A model generated the notes under the pieces. That model saw only the letters and a program-made list of their open reading frames with translations, was not told the origin of the DNA and searched no databases. A program made the translations under genes and the position numbers. Shown in pieces: positions 13,802-16,633 of a DNA stretch of 16,633 bases; position 1 is the stretch's first letter; each line of letters begins with the position of its first letter. The stretch comes from Thiotrichales bacterium (GTDB taxonomy: Bacteria > Pseudomonadota > Gammaproteobacteria > UWMA-0217), in NCBI GenBank assembly GCA_024763135.1, contig JANTGD010000031.1:1-16633 (forward strand). The letters run 5' to 3'.

Positions 13802-16014
13802 CCTTTCTTTCTACGACGCTTACCACGGGGTTCGGCAGCTGCGGTCTCCCCCTCTGCAAGATCAAAATCGATTTTGCGCTCGTCTAGGTCCACGCGCGTA
13901 ACAAGCACTTCCACGCGATCTCCCAAGCGATACACCAACCCGCCCCGCTTACCAGTAAGCCGATGCCCTACAGGATCGAATTCGTAAAAATCACGAGGCA
14001 AGGAAGTGATGTGCAGCATGCCTTCGATAAAAATCTCATCCAACGCAATGAACAAGCCAAATGAGGCAACCCCGCTGACGGTACCAAAAAACCGTTCGCC
14101 GACTTTGTCGAGCATAAACTCGCACTTCAACCAATCCTGAACATCCCGGGTCGCATCATCGGCGCGACGCTCACACATGGAGCAATGCTCCCCAAGATCC
14201 ACCATTTCATGCGGTTCATAGACAAAGTCATCGGCGCGCCCCCCCTGCAACACATGGCGTATAGCGCGGTGCACCAACAAATCGGGGTAACGCCGAATCG
14301 GAGAGGTAAAATGTGTATAATTCGGCTGTGCCAATCCAAAGTGCCCCGTTTCCGCATCGGGCGCATAAAGCGCCTGGGACATCGAACGCAGCAGCACAGT
14401 TTGAATCAACTGCTCATCCGGGCGGCCGCGAATCTGTTCTACGATCTTGGCAAAGTCCTTGGGTTTGGGCTTATCGCGCCCACCCAATTGCAAACCGAAC
14501 TCCGCCAGAAACTCCTTGAGCTCCTCCAGCTTTTCCGCTTTTGGAACATCGTGTATGCGATGCAGGCAGGTGATCTCATGCGCCTTGATAAACCGCGCCG
14601 CAGAAACATTCGCAGCAATCATGCATTCCTCGATCAGGCGATGCGCATCATTGCGTTCACTGGGTAAAATGCGCTGTATCTTCCGCTGCTGATCGAACTC
14701 AAAAACTGTTTCGGTGGTTTCAAAGTCGATGGCGCCACGCGCCCGGCGATTTTTGATAAACGCATGAAAAAGGGCGTACAGATGTTCCAGATGCGGCACC
14801 AGATCCGCGCGCTCAGCGCGCAGCGCAGGATCCTGATCAACCAGAATCCGCGCCACCTCGTCATAGGTCAGACGCGCATGAGACCGCATAACCGCCTCTA
14901 AAAAACCATAACTTTCGATCTCACCCTGCGGACTGATCTCCATTTCACACACCATACAGAGTCGATCCACCTCGGGATTCAATGAACACAGGCCGTTGGA
15001 GAGGCCTTCCGGCAACATTGGAATCACTTGTTTGGGAAAATACACCGATGTGCCACGTTCCTGAGCCTCCTGATCCAATGCTTGCCCCGGTTGTACATAG
15101 GCCGACACATCGGCAATCGCAACCAGTAAACGCCATCCTTCGTCATTCGGTTCACAAAACACCGCATCATCGAAATCCCGCGCGTCGGCACCATCAATGG
15201 TTACCAGCGGCAGCGAGCGCAGATCGACACGTCCCTGTTTGGCCTCCTCTGGCACTACGTCGCCAAACTGACGCATCTCCTCAAGCACCGCTTCTGGCCA
15301 AAGGTGCGGCAGCTCGTAGCTACGCAACGCAATATCGATTTCCATCCCCGGCGCCATATGCTCGCCGAGAATCTCCGTAATCCGGCCAATCGGCTGACTG
15401 CGGCGACTGGGCTGTTCGATTATAAACGCCACTACAATCTGCCCATCCTCGGCTTGCATCCGCTCATCTGGGGGAATCAAAATATCCTGATGAATGCGAT
15501 TATTGTCCGGCACCACGAAGCCGATGCCTTTTTCTTCTACATAACGCCCCACAATCTGCTGGTGTGCGCGCTCGATGACTTCGACCAAGGCACCCTCGCG
15601 GCGGCCCCGGCGATCGACCCCAATCACCCGCGCCACGGCACGATCACCGTGGAGCAGGCTACGCATTTCTTTGGGTGATAGAAACAAGTCCTCTCCCCCT
15701 TCGTCGGGAATCAAGAACCCATACCCATCGGGATGCGCACTTACACGACCACGCACCAGATTGTCTCCTGAAACTGGAACGTACCCCCCGCGACGATTGA
15801 ATATCACCTGTCCGTCCCGCTCCATGGCGCGCAGCCGGCGGCGTAATGCCTCCGTTTGCTCGTCACCCTCAATATCCAACAGTTGGGCCAACTCATCGCG
15901 ACGCAGTGGCGTGGCGGCTTCACTCAGAACCTCGAGAATTAACTCGCGGCTGGCGATGGGCTGAGCGTATTTCTGTTTTTCCCGCTCAGCGTAGGGATCG
16001 TGTGGTAACGACAT
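13798..16014 (-). CDS. rnr: Ribonuclease R
   Basis: This encodes 738 residues of the 3'-to-5' exoribonuclease that degrades structured RNA and takes part in rRNA quality control and, with tmRNA, in the decay of faulty messages. An N-terminal helix-turn-helix (about 20-80) is followed by two cold-shock domains (about 85-230) and the RNB catalytic domain. The metal-binding aspartates are all present in TIDGADARDFDDAV (Asp274, 280, 282, 283). An S1 domain lies at about 635-720. The tail after S1 has only about 19 residues, ending RGKRRRKKG, much shorter than the roughly 80-residue basic tail of E. coli RNase R. I chose the ATG at 16014-16012 because the protein then begins like E. coli RNase R; the frame stays open 24 codons further. 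Confidence 0.96.
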   Translation of the reverse strand: MSLPHDPYAEREKQKYAQPIASRELILEVLSEAATPLRRDELAQLLDIEGDEQTEALRRRLRAMERDGQVIFNRRGGYVPVSGDNLVRGRVSAHPDGYGFLIPDEGGEDLFLSPKEMRSLLHGDRAVARVIGVDRRGRREGALVEVIERAHQQIVGRYVEEKGIGFVVPDNNRIHQDILIPPDERMQAEDGQIVVAFIIEQPSRRSQPIGRITEILGEHMAPGMEIDIALRSYELPHLWPEAVLEEMRQFGDVVPEEAKQGRVDLRSLPLVTIDGADARDFDDAVFCEPNDEGWRLLVAIADVSAYVQPGQALDQEAQERGTSVYFPKQVIPMLPEGLSNGLCSLNPEVDRLCMVCEMEISPQGEIESYGFLEAVMRSHARLTYDEVARILVDQDPALRAERADLVPHLEHLYALFHAFIKNRRARGAIDFETTETVFEFDQQRKIQRILPSERNDAHRLIEECMIAANVSAARFIKAHEITCLHRIHDVPKAEKLEELKEFLAEFGLQLGGRDKPKPKDFAKIVEQIRGRPDEQLIQTVLLRSMSQALYAPDAETGHFGLAQPNYTHFTSPIRRYPDLLVHRAIRHVLQGGRADDFVYEPHEMVDLGEHCSMCERRADDATRDVQDWLKCEFMLDKVGERFFGTVSGVASFGLFIALDEIFIEGMLHITSLPRDFYEFDPVGHRLTGKRGGLVYRLGDRVEVLVTRVDLDERKIDFDLAEGETAAAEPRGKRRRKKG

Positions 16015-16099
16015 GTGGGGGACTACCTCATTGGAATTTTCTAATAGTGAACCCAAACAATTGAGTCCAAAGCCGATATGCTTCACGGCACGCGCCGGT

Positions 16100-16105
16100 A
16101 TTGTA
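16100..16105 (-). promoter_or_regulatory. Possible -10 element of rnr-rlmB
   Basis: TACAAT on the minus strand, about 85 bases before the rnr start codon, is a fair sigma-70 -10 element. I see no good -35 at the right distance, so this is tentative. It lies divergently from the tRNA promoter, which is about 40 bases away. Confidence 0.3.
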
Positions 16106-16141
16106 GCATCAACCCTCCAGGCAAAGACTGCCCGCTAAGAA

Positions 16142-16177
16142 TTGACAAATCCCGGCCACGCGGGTATCTTCCCGCGC
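16142..16177 (+). promoter_or_regulatory. Promoter of tRNA-Leu with GC-rich discriminator
   Basis: TTGACA at 16142-16147 is a perfect -35, and TATCTT at 16165-16170 is a good -10, with exactly 17 bases between. The bases following the -10 are CCCGCGCC, the GC-rich discriminator typical of stable-RNA promoters under stringent (ppGpp) control. CGCGGG and CCCGCG flank the -10 symmetrically. The start point would be near 16177, about 25 bases before the mature tRNA. Confidence 0.82.
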
Positions 16178-16201
16178 CTGTTGGGTGATACACCGTCACT
16201 T

Positions 16202-16288
16202 GCCGAGGTGGCGAAATTGGTAGACGCGCTAGCTTCAGGTGCTAGTGGGGGCAACCCCGTGGAGGTTCAAGTCCTCTCCTCGGCACCA
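16202..16288 (+). tRNA. tRNA-Leu (anticodon CAG)
   Basis: This is an 87-base tRNA gene with encoded CCA. The acceptor arms GCCGAGG and CCTCGGC pair fully. The anticodon stem CTAGC/GCTAG holds the loop TTCAGGT, with the anticodon CAG at 16236-16238, reading CUG leucine codons. The long variable arm (GGGG-CAA-CCCC) marks a class II tRNA, and the T loop is TTCAAGT. The anticodon arm and D arm closely resemble those of E. coli tRNA-Leu(CAG). It is transcribed away from rnr. Confidence 0.97.
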
Positions 16289-16328
16289 CTTATTCTATCC
16301 CAACGCTCATTCCCCTCCTTGATCTCTG

Positions 16329-16366
16329 AACCCCCAGTACCTCGTCCAACCCCCAGTACCTCGTCC
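16329..16366. repeat. Tandem 19-bp direct repeat
   Basis: AACCCCCAGTACCTCGTCC occurs twice in immediate succession with no differences, 40 bases after the tRNA. It is followed three bases later by the TTAA target duplication of a MITE. Perfect identity suggests a recent slippage duplication. No function is visible. Confidence 0.9.
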
Positions 16367-16373
16367 AGTTTAA

Positions 16374-16533
16374 GGAAACTCTGATTCATTCTGGCGCGAG
16401 CAGATTGTGGTGAACAATCGTCCCGTTCAAGGCGCGGATCGCAGGTAATAGCTCGCTATTGCGAAGATCCGCCACGCAGAAGTGGGCGATTTTGCGCCGC
16501 AAAAAGCGATGTTACGAATTGCTCAGAGCTTCC
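16374..16533 (-). mobile_element. 160-bp MITE, copy 4, at the end of the right 96-bp repeat
   Basis: This is a complete element, opposite in orientation to copies 1 and 2, flanked by TTAA at 16370-16373 and 16534-16537. The left end is slightly diverged (GGAAACTCTGA) and the right end canonical. The right-hand TTAA corresponds to the last four bases of the 96-bp repeat, where the left copy has TTGAA, so the element probably inserted into or at the edge of that repeat. Confidence 0.9.
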
Positions 16534-16629
16534 TTAAACCTAAAAACCTCAGTTGAGCGCAAAAAAGACGCGTAAGATATTGGTGTGCATGGTGAATCGG
16601 AAAAACTCGTGGTCACCTTATTGGTGATG
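16534..16629 (+). repeat. 96-bp dispersed repeat, right copy
   Basis: This is the inverted partner of the left edge copy (85 of 96 identical by hand alignment). Four bases beyond it, GAGA, the window ends. Together the edge copies make the window look as if it were bounded by inverted repeats, but a third copy in the middle shows this is a dispersed family. No intact reading frame passes through this copy. Confidence 0.85.
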
Positions 16630-16633
16630 AGAG

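Noticed and set aside
16015..16086. An upstream extension of RNase R by 24 residues
   Set aside because: E. coli RNase R begins at the position equivalent to 16014, and the extension has no similarity to the family.
16202..16288. tRNA-Leu as the integration site of a genomic island
   Set aside because: I found no second copy of the tRNA 3' end in the window and no integrase gene.
1..16629. The whole window as one transposon bounded by inverted repeats
   Set aside because: The edge repeats are 96-bp copies of a family that also has a member in the middle, no transposase is present, and the contents include housekeeping genes (rnr, rlmB, tRNA-Leu). An assembly break at repeats explains the layout better.
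1..16633. CRISPR arrays, rRNA genes or prophage genes
   Set aside because: No regularly spaced short repeats, rRNA signatures or phage structural genes were seen on either strand.

Overview
The window looks like part of a gammaproteobacterial chromosome. A tRNA-Leu(CAG) gene lies upstream of rnr and rlmB, an arrangement known from Pseudomonas and relatives, and the encoded RNase R and RlmB resemble their E. coli counterparts closely along their length. Base composition is moderately GC-rich by eye. The window starts and ends inside copies of one repeat, in opposite orientation, so it may be a whole contig that stopped at repeats rather than a biological unit.

Layout, left to right. (1) 1-600: no gene; a 96-bp repeat copy at the edge, a truncated 160-bp MITE, and a strong hairpin at the end of the first operon. 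(2) 601-2929, minus strand: a tightly coupled four-gene operon, transcribed in the order DUF1538 membrane protein, second DUF1538 membrane protein, PII-like protein, CBS-pair protein. (3) 2930-3782: no gene; two complete MITEs, palindromes and a mosaic of hairpins. (4) 3783-9434, minus strand: cusCBA, a tripartite Cu(I)/Ag(I) efflux system. Upstream of it, at 10027-10404, is a secreted Cys/His-rich CopL-like protein on the same strand. Between that gene and cusC lie a third MITE and the middle copy of the 96-bp repeat. (5) 10405-11093: no convincing gene. (6) 11094-13070, plus strand: a BON-domain membrane protein, a membrane-anchored coiled-coil protein and a SPOR-domain lipoprotein, probably a cell-envelope or septum-related set. 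(7) 13055-16014, minus strand: rnr then rlmB, overlapping by four bases; the end of rlmB overlaps the convergent SPOR gene by 16 bases. (8) 16202-16288, plus strand: tRNA-Leu(CAG) with a strong promoter, then a tandem repeat, a fourth MITE and the right-hand repeat copy.

Two repeat families make up most of the non-coding DNA. The MITE family has four complete copies, each exactly 160 bp, with terminal inverted repeats beginning GGAAGCTCTGA and 4-bp target duplications (TTAA three times, TTTA once). The 96-bp family has three copies. One MITE lies at the cusA stop codon and another at the end of a 96-bp copy. The least-characterised gene set is the DUF1538-DUF1538-PII-CBS operon, which looks like a membrane transport or channel system controlled by nucleotide-sensing cytoplasmic subunits; that role is an inference.
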